A DNA stretch of 64,000 bases from Zygnema circumcarinatum (lineage: Eukaryota; Streptophyta; Zygnematophyceae; Zygnematales; Zygnemataceae), in NCBI GenBank assembly GCA_037447605.1, contig CM074804.1, forward strand, positions 7,608,835 to 7,672,834, written 5' to 3'. A program made the position numbers and the translations under genes. Positions within the stretch are counted from its first letter, which is position 1. Each line of letters begins with the position of its first letter. Below are positions 24,595-35,983 of this stretch, in pieces. A model generated the notes under the pieces. The model saw nothing but the letters and a program-made list of their open reading frames with translations. It was not told the DNA's origin and did no database searches.

Positions 24595-25691
24595 ATGTCG
24601 GCCATGGCGTCCAGAGCTCCTTCGTGCTTGACCCGGAGCACGGGGGAAGCCAGCACATCGGCGGTCTTTGGAGAAAGCAGGCCATGGCGTATGCGGAAAC
24701 GTCCTGTTGTTCTCGCTGTCAGAAGAAGCTTGTTGGAACTGAAGAAGCGCTTAAGAATGAGGGATTTGCAGCTTTCAAGGACTGCACGCTACGTGCAGAA
24801 ACCTTCTTCCGTTGTTCCCTTGATTGTCTCTAGTGGAGAGGCATTTGATGGAGAGGTTGAGAGCCTGGCGGTGCCGACTTCATGGACTCAACCGGATATT
24901 GCTGTACTGGTAACTCACTGCTGCAATGCGGGGTCCTCCGTGCATATACATGATGAACATTTTTTACGGGAGACTGATGGCTGTTCTATATACTTTTATT
25001 ATGTTTCACAGATATTTGATAGTTGTTTCTGTCAATTTGCCGAAAATCAGATCAATTGTTACTTTACCCCCGTCTGTTTTTCAATTTTTGTTTCGAACTG
25101 AAGGGCTTAAGATGTTCCTTGTCGTACAAACAACCTACAACTGTTGTCATCTTGGCGTAGAAAGAAAGAAAAAGCATCTCTTATCTGAACGTGGGGGACC
25201 TCTCTGCAGTCGCATTCATTCTGTTTCGGCTGTCCATTCACAGGAAGCAGAATGGCTACGAGCAAGTCTTCAACGATGGCTAGACGATGAGTATTGTCCA
25301 GAGGCTGCGAATGTAGAGATCAGCGCACGATGTGCAAGGGTGTATCAGCACTGCCTCCTGGAACAGAATACGGAGATGGCAGACATTCTCATGCAGGTTT
25401 GGTAGCAACCAGTCCTGAACAGCGCGTCCTTGTCTGCAAATTCATTTGACGTCGACAATTTGTCCTCTTTGTCATTTCGGGCATGTCAGGCAGATGCTTC
25501 TGTTTGCGTTCTCTCATGCAACTGACGCTCAGTGTGGATGCTCTCGTTACCTTGTTTGATCGCAGATGGTGAGAGACCTGGAGGGATTTTCATTCAGAGA
25601 GAGCTTCCATTCCGCGTTTACGGCAGCAAATGCTGCAGTTGCTCTCATCACCAATCGCATGATAATGCTTGAACAAGGTCGATATAACTAG
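24595..25691 (+). CDS. Small conserved plant protein, probably plastid-targeted, function unknown
   Basis: Three exons join in phase: 24595-24909, 25244-25396 and 25566-25691, giving about 197 residues. The first about 50 residues (MSAMASRAPSCLTRSTGEAS, then basic and Ser/Arg-rich) look like a plastid transit peptide. Exons 2 and 3 encode a helical domain (AEWLRASLQRWLDDEYCPEA, ARVYQHCLLEQNTEMADILM, GFSFRESFHSAFTAANAAVA). This resembles a conserved plant plastid protein type that I recall only vaguely and will not name. The stop at 25689-25691 is reached by reading through a weak GT at 25678, so a further exon cannot be excluded. The gene is head-to-head with the F-box/RCC1 gene. Confidence 0.6.
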
Positions 25692-26786
25692 TTCCCTGCT
25701 CGAGGGAAGTCTATTCGATATCGGTTAATAAGCTGCTTTGTGAAATAATATCCTGACCAGCCGCATTGAAACGCTGCCAATCGCTGCTGAAGCCAAATCA
25801 TGCCCTCTCCGCTTCTAGCATGTGCATAGTTTGCGTTGCGCTCCTGTATATTTGTATACCAACCTTTTCCTGCTAATATCATGCCTGAGGAAAAAGGAAA
25901 GAGGAAAGTGATAGCATAACACACAGCTGCTGCGTCAGATCGTCTCATCACCTGCTGCCTTTGCTTTGATAAGCTCTCAGAGTAAACTGCGCTTCTCTGG
26001 GTTTCTCCACATTTGATGGAACTCCATCCTTTTCTTTCCAGCATGTAAATCCAACCGTCCTGTCGCTATCCTGCATACCATTGGCACTCTCATGGATCAT
26101 TCTTTGGAGCCCCTTTCATTGTAAGGCCGCATGGCAGGGATGCTTCATTTCGCGGTATCTTAAGTGCTTCTGCGCAACTTTATACCTTGTTGTGGAAGCA
26201 TGGTTCTTTGCCTTTACGATTTCCATGCTTCATGTCACCAAAAAAAGAAGGGGAAGAAAATAAACAATAAAAAGAACCCCTTTGTGCCTAAGCTCCAGGC
26301 GACCATGGTTGAATTGCAAACATCTGAAGATCATGGCAACGAAAGTCCATCACACAAATGATTGTGTTCTTAAAAAAAGAGTCATTTTAATAATTTATTG
26401 GGGCGCTGACCACCATGGCCATTTACCGCATATATTTTCCCACCCTAACGTTGAACGACCTCGAGAGAAGATCGTACGCCGTACCGCATAGTACGAACTG
26501 CCGTACTCGAGGCTGTATTGCCGGCGGGCATGCGCTCGCATGGAAAGGGCTGGCAGAGCAATACGCTCGGCCACTATTAAAAGGAAAGGGGGGGCTTTCG
26601 AACATTCCAAATCAAAATCTCTTCAGGAGCGCCAGTTTGGAATTTGAAAGCTTTGGCGAGACACGTCAAGGGATTTATGTTGTGATGCGAGAGGCGCTGG
26701 CCAGGGCTTGGACTAACTGGGAGAGGCGGAGTAGCATGGGAGTTTTGCTGAAGCAAAAGAATCTGCTGCTTTCCTTTTGATCAACG
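25692..26786. other. Intergenic region upstream of the V-ATPase G gene
   Basis: No exon could be supported. A CGTAC-rich patch lies at about 26470-26515, in the likely promoter zone of the next gene. Confidence 0.35.
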
Positions 26787-28636
26787 ATGGATGACAGCAA
26801 CCAGCACAAATCGGGAAATCAGGGACATGGAAGAGACGGCCGCTTTGAGAGTCCAGTCACAATTCTGCTGAAGGCGGAGGAGATTGCAAATGCTATAGTT
26901 TCAGCGGCGAAAGTAAGGAAACAATATGACACTCGAATAACCTCTCAGTCCATTCGTTAACGTTGCAAGCTGACAATTAGTCTAAGGCGCAGTTAAATTA
27001 CGGCTACGACCTGTCACATATCCATGGCTTTGAATTTGCACCTTCCACCTAACCTTACGGCAAGGACTCTGTTTAAGCAGGAACGACGAGCTCGGCTGTT
27101 GAAGCGTGCAAAGGATGACGCTAGAGCAGAAATCGCTGCTTACCGTGAGCAGCATGAAGCGAAACTTCACGGGAAAATTGCTCAAGCCGAGGAGGGACGA
27201 GGTGAGTACAGCATGATAACAAGCGGACAGAGTTGGAGCTGACTTGCGTTCTTGGATCGACAAACGATTTGGCATACGATTAAGTACTGCAAAACGGTTT
27301 CCACCTTCTGTCTATGCAGGGTTCTCGAATAAAGCGTTTGAAAATGACTACAGTCGTAGAGTTACCCCTGGGATCTAATGTTTTGCATAAGCGATATATC
27401 CAGATTAAGGTTTTGTGTCTCAAACCTTACGAATGCGGTTCTACGACATTTAGAGCTATTGATTGACTGATAATTTTATTCTCGGGTTTCTACTTTCTTG
27501 TATAAAGTCGCCACCAAGTGCCTATACACTTGTTGTCGTTAGTGCACTCGGGCAGACAAGTAATGGATGCATATATGATTAGTTACCTTGCACTGCTTCT
27601 AACAGCTTGCTTAACGAAGAACGGAAAGATCATGCAAGCGCCAGTCCAGAAAATGGACTGGATAACCGATTGGGCGATGAAAAGTATAGCTTTTAGGTCA
27701 TTGCTACAATCGACCCATGCTACGGCCAGGGCTATGGCTATTATTTGCACATTTTTATTGATGTTTGCTTCTGCAGCCGGGAAATCCGTAGGCTTTTTCG
27801 CAGATTGACACGTTTTCCCTAGCCATTACAATGTGTCTCAGCTTATGGTTACTGCAGTACAACTGGCTAACAACTGGCTAACAGGCTGCACCCAACATAT
27901 TTCTCAACGCCCTTACCAGGTCTGCACAGATTGCAGCGCTATAGTTCCTTGCACGAATGCAAAACAGGCGATTTCTTTCACTTGCACTATTTGGGCCGTT
28001 TGGTGCGTCTCAGGCACGTGTTCAACTGTAGGGTCAACATGACCTGCAGAGGAACGAGGAAAATACAATGGAATATAAGGCAGTACTTTGCAAGAGTCAC
28101 GATTGCCCCGGTTACTTTGGTTTTTGTTTGCCCGGTCTGTTTTCTCGACAACCTGCAGCAGCAGATTATGAGACACCAGAAGAAAGCGAACAGAGTACGT
28201 GACCTGCATCCTACATGGAAATGCCTCCATGCAGGTGAAGCGCATGAGATTCTGGAAGCCGAAGCTAACAAGAAAATCGATTCGTTAAAGGTGAGGATTC
28301 CTTACACCCTAATGTGGCAGTCATCCGTTTGCACTTGGAGTTAGAGGACATCGCACGTGCTAGTTTCTGCCTTTGGATAATGTTCAGGGTTTGAGACAAC
28401 ATTAGCTTTAAGTTATGCAGGACTACAGATGAATGCAAGGTTTGCATCATTTGGAGTTAGCTTAACGAGCCTACGTTCTGATAATCATTCAAATGCGGTG
28501 ATCGTTATACCTGGCCTCCGTTCACACAACAGGGTCTACTGCAGGAACAGCCTACGCTATACTTGGAGGTCAATGTATTACCGAAGTCGTTGAGACCCTT
28601 GTGCTTGCATCGCTTACATTGAATATGGCTGTGTGA
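26787..28636 (+). CDS. V-type proton ATPase subunit G (C-terminal exon uncertain)
   Basis: Subunit G is part of the peripheral stator stalk of the vacuolar proton pump. Exon 1 (26787-26912) encodes MDDSNQHKSGNQ and then SPVTILLKAEEIANAIVSAAK, the family's N-terminal helix. Exon 2 (27078-27201, acceptor ttaag; 27081 is an alternative) encodes ERRARLLKRAKDDARAEIAA, the diagnostic segment. Exon 3 (28235-28290) encodes EAHEILEAEANKKIDSLK. These three join in phase. The C-terminal helix probably lies at 28533- or 28545-28636 (ITEVVETLVLASLTLN, then stop), matching the DVVxMLL end of the family. That exon needs an incoming phase of one base, while exon 3 ends in phase zero, so a small exon is missing, a sequence error exists, or the gene is damaged. 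Plant subunit G is usually about 110 residues. Confidence 0.7.
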
Positions 28637-29678
28637 CTATGCTGCTATAGCCTTTCTCTTTGAGAATTTCCACTTTAGCCGCTTACGTGTAAATGCACAA
28701 TGTGGAGGGCCTTGCAGTCTGACGCCGCAGAAAGAGAGAATGAGATTCGGTCGTGGCTTGTGAGCCTTGCGCTGGGGTTGTGAGGCTTTCACATGTCATC
28801 CGCTCACATGTGAACAAGAGCAGTCTGTTCCTCTGCTTTACGACTGCAGTATACTGTAACTGGACAGTTTTTCGTCTAATCACCATAAAGCCAAAGGAAA
28901 CCGGCATCCCCATAAAGTGGTTTTTCATATGTACAGCTAGGGAAGGAAGCGCACGACCCACGAGTGACTACCGTATGGGAAGCTTCGTGAGGAGGCACAG
29001 CGTCTGTGGAACCAACGTACATAGCTGCCCACAATACCGTACTAGTGGTGGTACTGAGATAGGCCCACAAACTAATGGTGGCCTCGCCTGCTCTTTCCAG
29101 TTTCGTTCGGTTAGGGTTCCCCTTCTCACTGCGTGAGCAATCCTACTGACTGCCGTACCGAGTTTCCACAAGTTTCATCACGGCTTTGTAGCAAAAGGCT
29201 TGTTTCAGAATTCACTTCTGTCCACGTTCGCCTTTTCTGGGCACCAAAAGGTGTAAATAGTACATAGCAGCTAATCACGGAATTTGGAATGGAAAAGCTA
29301 ATGCAGTCTCTTGGTCACAACGTGTACTTGTTGCTTGATTTTACTCCAATATGGTGATTACATTTGACATTTTATTTTTAGCTATGTCAACATAGAGTCG
29401 ACGCCTGCTCTAAAGCTTACAAGAAAAACGCTCGAAATGCCTGCAATGCATGTCACCTTATGCTCCATCAAGAGTTAAGACTGCTGCCATCATATATCCT
29501 AATATTATTGACGGGCACTTCACTACAATATCTCATGCTCACTATACGCCGCTTCACAGCCGTATGTACACGAAGCAGCCACGGGTCAATTGTCTTCGTG
29601 CTTTCAGAGGGTTCACAATGAATCAGCAGCCCGCTCCTGCTGCCCCCCTTTGTGTCTTCAAGGAGTGCTGCTCGAAGC
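28637..29678. other. Convergent intergenic region
   Basis: This region lies between the 3' ends of the V-ATPase G gene (+) and the DsbA-like gene (-). I see no supported coding sequence. Confidence 0.4.
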
Positions 29679-31998
29679 TCACGCCAGGACTCTTTGGAAG
29701 GCCTTCTCAAACGTTCCCACATCCTGCACCGCGTTAGGCAGCTTGAACTACACGTCAGTCGTGTCACATCGACACTTTGCTCTCATCATCTCATGGCATG
29801 TGTCGGCTCATTATGCGCTAGCCTGTCTGTGAAGGCTCCACCAAGAGTTTGGTCACGTGCCGGCATTCATTGGATAAGTGACTTGTTTTGCTTTCGAGGT
29901 GAAGGCGACTTGCTTTTTCGTGAGCGATCATAATAACCAAACATGCCCTGGTTCTCCAGTTCTTGATAAGTCATTCTGACGTGAAATTTTCCCATTGGGC
30001 ATAACAAAAGGAAACTTTCTGTCCACAAGAGAGAGGCAACATGCAGACTAAAAATGGTTCAGAGAGTGAAACTTGCTCACCTGTGCTCCGGAGAAGTAGA
30101 GGCTGTTATTGAGCAAGAAGTACGGGACTCCCCCTACATTCAGCTCCTGCTTCGCTTTTCGATCCTCTGCTAGGATTTCGCGCTTCCCATTCTCAGATGC
30201 CTGATGACCCTCCCAAAGCTGTAGCGTGAGAAAATGAGGTGACTCGTCATCTCAATTCTGTTGGGATAACCGCGAACCAGATAGATGGAACAAGATCATT
30301 CCACCTTTTTAGCAAGCTATCTACCCATCTCCCCTCAGCTTCAGTCTCCCATTATTTCATAATGTCCACTAAACATGAACACCACTCCTCCTTAAAGACC
30401 TTCTCCGCTTCAGTAGAAGCAAATAGCATTACCATGTACTCTTGAACTCCATGAAGACCAAGTTCTTCTGCAATGGCGACTATTTCCGTCATGTCCGACA
30501 CATTCCTGCCCTCCTCATACGTCTTCTGCAGCAGCAGGCTTTTGGCTTCACTCCCCTTGCCCTGCTGCTGGGCCCAATGCACCAACCTGCCCTGCCTCCC
30601 CCTCCGTTGCCACATCAGATAAGTCTCTCGATCCCACATAACTTGAATTCAAAGAAAGTCATTCCACTTTTTTCATTCCCCTCACATTGATCACTGAAAG
30701 AGTTCAAGGCAAACAAGGATTTTCACCTGTGGGCATTGAGTGTGTTTGGCCACCACTGCCAATTGGCGAACTTGAGTCCATTTCTAGCGCCTGACCTGCC
30801 GTAGATCATAACTTGCACAGGGGCATGTTGATTAGTCAGGAAAGAAAGTTAGAATTAAAGCAGCCCTCACTTTAAGGAGACCACTGAAAGAAGGCTGACA
30901 AGGTGAACCGATAATAAATCCATTATCTAATCAAGAAGGCATCTTGAGGTACACACAGTTAAGCGAAGCGCCTTTACCTCCGTAATGATTGTGTCCACGA
31001 GTCAGAGCCCCAACGTCGAATGTTATATGCAAGGTATTCTTCACCTGCAGGATTCGTCCGAGGATCAATCATGTAAGGATGCCTGCGAAACATGAACGCT
31101 TTCATATAGTCAGTAGCCCGAATTAACATAGATAGTAGCATAGTCGTTACCCTATAGCCGTGCATGCTGCTTGCCAGAGTATTACTAATCTTCCTTTATT
31201 CATCTGGCCATAGTGTAGGATTTCGAGAGGCTCGTGCTGAAGCACGAGCAGCACATTGAACATTATCGAAATTCCATGGTCTCCTGTTAAGTTCTGAAGG
31301 CTTCATGGTATTTGAGAAGAAAAAGGTTTTATGCGATTAGGCGTGATTATTACGCGTAACTCCAGCAAGCCTGGAAAGTATCAGGTGCCCTGATTGAGAA
31401 GAAAACTACAATGGCTGAAAAGACTACCAGATTTAGATTTCAAAACAAGAGCGAAGAGAAAACAATGACAACGCACCATGTGATATTAATATCAACTGGA
31501 CGGTCGGGAGGTTGCGCCATTTTCACATTCTCAATGGCCTTCTCCAAGCGGACCTGTGCGCCAGGTGCAGGCACACATGCAAGTCGACTCTTCAGACTGC
31601 TTGGAAGCAACAACAACATAACCAAACAATAAAACAACGATAAACAATCGAAAACTGTCGAAATTCATCCAGCTATAAGAATCCGCAGCGTTCAAAGTGC
31701 GCATGAAGGGAATACGAAAGACGCATCCATGAACCAGCGAGTGCGATTCAGACATTTAAAGGCCTCCATAACCTCCAGAGAGGTACCTGCTATTGTACCA
31801 TCGTCAATTTCTAGCAAAGCACATAGTTATCTGGTTCCATTCATTTCGAACCACAACCAACAAGTGCGTCATTTTCCGACAGCAGCATTTGCAGCTGCAT
31901 CAATCTCAGGAGCGGGAAGCAACAGCTGATCCGACCTTCCCCACGTAGCACCACGGGCAAGCAATGTCGCTCCACACGTCCACCTGCACCGTCGCCAT
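29679..31998 (-). CDS. DsbA/FrnE-family thioredoxin-fold oxidoreductase
   Basis: Seven minus-strand exons join in phase to 209 residues: 31998-31936, 31553-31477, 31082-30978, 30795-30727, 30586-30400, 30164-30081 and 29723-29679. The protein starts MATVQVDVWSDIACPWCYVG, with the CPWC redox motif at residues 14-17. WHPYMIDP follows, then NWQWWPNTLNAHRLVHWAQQ, a helical insert, and the cis-proline loop GGVPYFLLNNSLYFSGAQ. It ends VGTFEKAFQRVLA. This is the layout of the FrnE-like DsbA family; Arabidopsis has a cytosolic homologue of about 217 residues. The role is thiol-disulphide exchange or a glutathione-linked reaction. No targeting peptide is visible, so the protein is probably cytosolic. 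The gene is head-to-head with the fibrillin gene, with about 640 bp between starts. Confidence 0.92.
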
Positions 31999-32637
31999 TG
32001 CCACCTCCATCCTCCCCTCAGAGGGGGTCCAGACGGAGAGCGACAGGAGAAGCCCTCCCTCTCTCTCTCTCCCTTGCCTCCCTCTTTCCAGGAGCGCCTG
32101 GGGAGAGTCACAGATGCGGAGGGACTCCCTTCACATGCACTGCACAGTTCCAAATGTAGTTTACGAGGGACCAGTCGCAATTATTTTTACATGGAACGCC
32201 TATGATTTGTGCAAGATCTTAATCGTACGGTGATGGACGCACCGACATGAATCGTACAATGAAGATCTTTTCTGTACGGACAGCCGCGCGGCTTCCAGAG
32301 AAGAGCCCACGTGGCGCGTCTGCCACCGGTCCCTAAACTGCGCGATCGGTGGACCGCGCAGAAAACTGCGCGTTTCGACCTTTCGCACCGTTTTTCGCGT
32401 TCTGGAGGAACCGGAACCGCGCAGACAACTGCGCGGTAAACTGCGCGCAAGGCTGCCCCTGCCTGCCTCGCCTGGACCGCACGGTATTCCGGACTCCTCG
32501 GAGCTTCGCACGCCCGAAAATTCCTGAACGAACCTTCTGCTCACGCTCAGGAGTAGCGGGAGAGGAAAGTGAGGAAGCCATAGCCTGTTGCTGCTGCGAG
32601 CTTGAGCTTGAGCTTGGACTGCTTGTACAGCTTGGAT
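31999..32637. promoter_or_regulatory. Divergent promoter of the DsbA-like and fibrillin genes, with paired palindromes
   Basis: An inverted repeat of the form CCGCGCAG-N4-CTGCGCG occurs at 32354-32372 and again, slightly longer, at about 32416-32435. Extra CTGCGCG half-sites lie at about 32338 and 32441. The arms are 7-8 bp. CGTAC motifs cluster at 32224-32280. The palindromes sit between two divergent starts and could be a shared control site. Confidence 0.4.
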
Positions 32638-35600
32638 ATGGCTTCCATTGCAGTGCAGGCACGGGCACCATGGAGTGAGAGCGGGATAGGAAAGGTAGAA
32701 GGTGTGGAGAGAAGAGGGAGGGTGACAGTCGTGGGCTGTGCTGAAAGGTTAGGGCAGAAGTTGGGTGGAAAGTTAGGGCGAAGCTGGAGCAGGGTGGAGG
32801 AGAGGACTGGTTCAGTGTTCGGTGATAGGAAGGTGACCAAGAAAAGCAATGTCAGAGCTGCTGTGGCGACGGGTGAAGGCAGCACCACGCAGTTTGCGAA
32901 GGAAATGGAACGCGTGTCAGCGAAGGAGGCGCTTCTTCTTGCGGTGAGTGTACGGAACTTGGTGATTAGCTTCAGAATGTCGCCACCTGATCCTCTATGC
33001 ATACTTTTAACTTTTCACTGATATGCGATGATGCTGGAATGTGGCACAGTGGGACGATACAATCATAAAGTGCGATGGATAGGAGCCAGTAGTGTTAATC
33101 TCTCTCTTGGAAACCTGCAGCCCTTTTTTTTTTTTTTCCTTGTCAGTGTGCCTTTCCGACCTGCTTGTACAACACCTTTCTTCAATGCTGTAAGCATCTA
33201 CGTGAAAGCTTGGCATACCAAGAACAGCGTCCCCTCCACTAAGATGTTTACGTAGTCTGGATTTAGCTGTTTGAGGTAAGCCGCGTGTTCCTTTATTCGG
33301 TAGTACTGAATCTTCTGTTTGCCGCAGGTCAAGGACGCAGGTGGTGTAGAAGCTCTAAGCAGCGGAACGGGCAATGTGGCTGCAAAGATTGACGTGAGCG
33401 AAAAGGTTTTGGCTTTGGAGCGTCTGAATCCCACCCCGAGACCCACAACGTGCGTTGCTTTCCAATATCCCACACATATCATCCTGCTTTTCTATCGCTT
33501 CATCGTGTGTAGAGTAAGCAAGCATGGCTGGATTTTCGTCAATCTGCTGTGTTACAAAAATAAAGTCGCAATTTTGATATTGTTTGTATGCCTTCCGCCA
33601 TTGTTATTCCTGGCGAGAGCCAAGAGCAACGCTGTAACTGTCTTATGTTCCCAAAGACTCGTTGATCGAGAATGTAGAAGCTTGAGCCTCGGACTAGAGG
33701 AATCTTGATGTTTTATAATCGTCTTCATCTATGGATTCTGAAGGTCCACTTTTGTGAAGGTATCTGGATTTTTTTTGCGTCTGCAGCAGGAACTGCATTC
33801 TTGTACACTTTCAAGCAAGTTTTGACCGTATCATGACTCTGAATATTACAATATCAACAGAACATGAGAAACAGTCGGCCTTCTCCCTCGGTATACAGCT
33901 GAAATGCGCGTGCTAGGTGGCTGTCTGCTTGCTGAATTTGTGAGTTCTTCCACGGCAGGTCTCCACTGTTGGAGGGTGTATGGGAGTTCGTCTGGGCGGG
34001 GGCACGTAGCCCCGGCCTCGCTGCTGCCCGTGTTCTTCTCAAGTGAGCACCTCCTTTTTCTTTTTTTTTTGAACAATTCCGAAGCACCTGCATACCATGT
34101 TTCAATAATGCCATACTGTGTGGAACAGCTCCTCTTGTGTGAGGACCGCAGAAGCCCCTCCTCTTGGGGTTCTGATCAAGCATTGACTTTGCTTCAACAA
34201 ACCTACCAGCTCTGTGTATTCAGTTCGTCAGAACTTGTACAGATATTCTTCGTCAAGGCTATTGAATGTCAAAGCTGAAGTAGAATTTATATTCTTGTGC
34301 AGAAGTGCAATGCCCATTTTGGCTTATTTTTTAATTTCACTGGGTTGGAACAGGCGCTTCCCAGAGCAGGTGGCATCACTGAGCTCACTGACAGTGGAGA
34401 TCCTCCCAGGTGGCACGAAGGCCACTGCGTCTCTCAAGTTACTTGGTGCAGTGAGGACCTCCTCCCATTTATCTAAACTACTGGCCTCGAAATAACTCAA
34501 GTATATATAAATCTTAGTTTTGTTTGAATCAATTAGAAAGTCATTCCGAAGTTTGTCGTTTAAGGGACACTGAGTGATGCTGCGTCAGTTGAAGAAGTCT
34601 TCAGTCAGAGGACGTGAGAGTTCAATTTCTTTCTGTCAGGCTCCATCGGCCAATTTCCCAATAGCTACAATATTTCAGATGCGATTGAGCTCTGAATATG
34701 CCCGCGACTGGCCTTTAACTATCAACTGAAGAATATTCAATAGGTGAACAATTTAGTTTTGTGACAAGCAGTGGGGTTTCCTTTTGCCAGGTCGAAACTT
34801 CCTTCACACTGACAACAAAACTTGCAGTGGAGGGCCCACTAAGGTCAGTTTCGAGCAGTTTAAGGCCTTTCGTGTGCTGGTATTTGCTACTTTTTATAGT
34901 TGATTGTGTCATCTTGAAGCCACGACGAACCTTAACGTGATAACAACGGTCACTGCTGGGAACAGGCTGAAAGAGGAATATTCAGAAGGAGTGTTGGCCA
35001 CCCCAGTTGTGCCAGAGGATAGCGTACCCTCCGCCTTGAAAGGCGCTTATGACCAGTTGATATCTGCTGCCGCCAACCTTCCAGAAACTGTCAAAGAAGC
35101 CCTTGCCAATGGATTGAAGTTGCCACTATGTGAGTGAATGTTCTCATCCAGGGACTGTGTGAGGATAAGTGGGTCACAGGGGTTATGGGCCGCAAAATGG
35201 TGAGTTGCCACCACTGGAATCGGGGAACTAAGGATGGGATGAATGAGAGTCACCGGAGGTAAATGAGTGGCTGGCAAAAAGTTGTGTGGGTATTGCACTG
35301 TGGAGCCTTGCGAAAGGCCGTCTTGTCTTGACAAACTGCTAATTTTATTGAAGGGGGCAGGGAAGGACGAAGTGTAGGGGTTCACATAGTCGTATATAAC
35401 TCGCTTTCCCATGGCTTCATTGCTCAATGATCTGCATTGGCGGTTTAGGAGTTGGAAAGGCTCATGGTTCAGTTTCTGATTATGTCTGGGTGTGCTTGGT
35501 ACTGCTGGCAGCTGGCTCATTTGAAAGGCAACTCCTTGTCTCCTACCTTGATGACGAGATCTTGGTGAGTCGTAATGACGACCTGGAATGTTTTAGGCTG

Positions 35601-35983
35601 GAACAGGACTTGGTGGTTAGGAACAACACCTACCTGTGCAACTTCACTGCATTCTTTTTTTCTTTCTGGCTGGGTACATATCAGGTGTCGCATGTCTTGT
35701 AATTAGTATGGTAGAGTCAACGCCAAATTTACAAGAAAGTTAATGTTTCACACTCTCGTTGAATAGGGCTAAAGAATACACTGTTGGTGCTTTCAGTCCT
35801 TGGGAGCGGCACCTGTTGTCAGGAAGCTGAAAGTGAGAGAGGACTCTTTTTGTTGCTGCTGGGTGGCAGGTCGCGCGCGACCAGTCAGGGGTGCCGGATG
35901 TGTTGGTCCGCATTGCGGCTCCCAAGATCGAGCCCGGAACAGAGGAAGACGTGTATCCAAACAGCCTTGAGTATATGAACTAA
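32638..35983 (+). CDS. Plastid-lipid-associated protein / fibrillin family
   Basis: Eight exons join in phase: 32638-32943, 33328-33449, 33959-34042, 34354-34450, 34791-34843, 34966-35129, 35512-35564 and 35870-35983. They give 330 residues. The N-terminus (MASIAVQARAPWSESGIGKV, then basic and Ser-rich for about 70 residues) is a plastid transit peptide. The PAP/fibrillin domain follows: AKEALLLAV, LERLNPTPRPT, LLEGVWEFVWAGARSPGLAA, FTLTTKLAVEGPLRLKEEYS, FERQLLVSYLDDEIL and VARDQSGVPDVLVRIAAPK. Fibrillins coat plastoglobules and thylakoid lipid domains and bind lipids. No defect was seen. The start chosen is the ATG beginning the transit peptide. Confidence 0.93.

Noticed and set aside
29590-29933. 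Plus-strand frames near 29.6-29.9 kb as a V-ATPase G or other exon
   Set aside because: They overlap the last exon of the DsbA-like gene in antisense and lack subunit G motifs.
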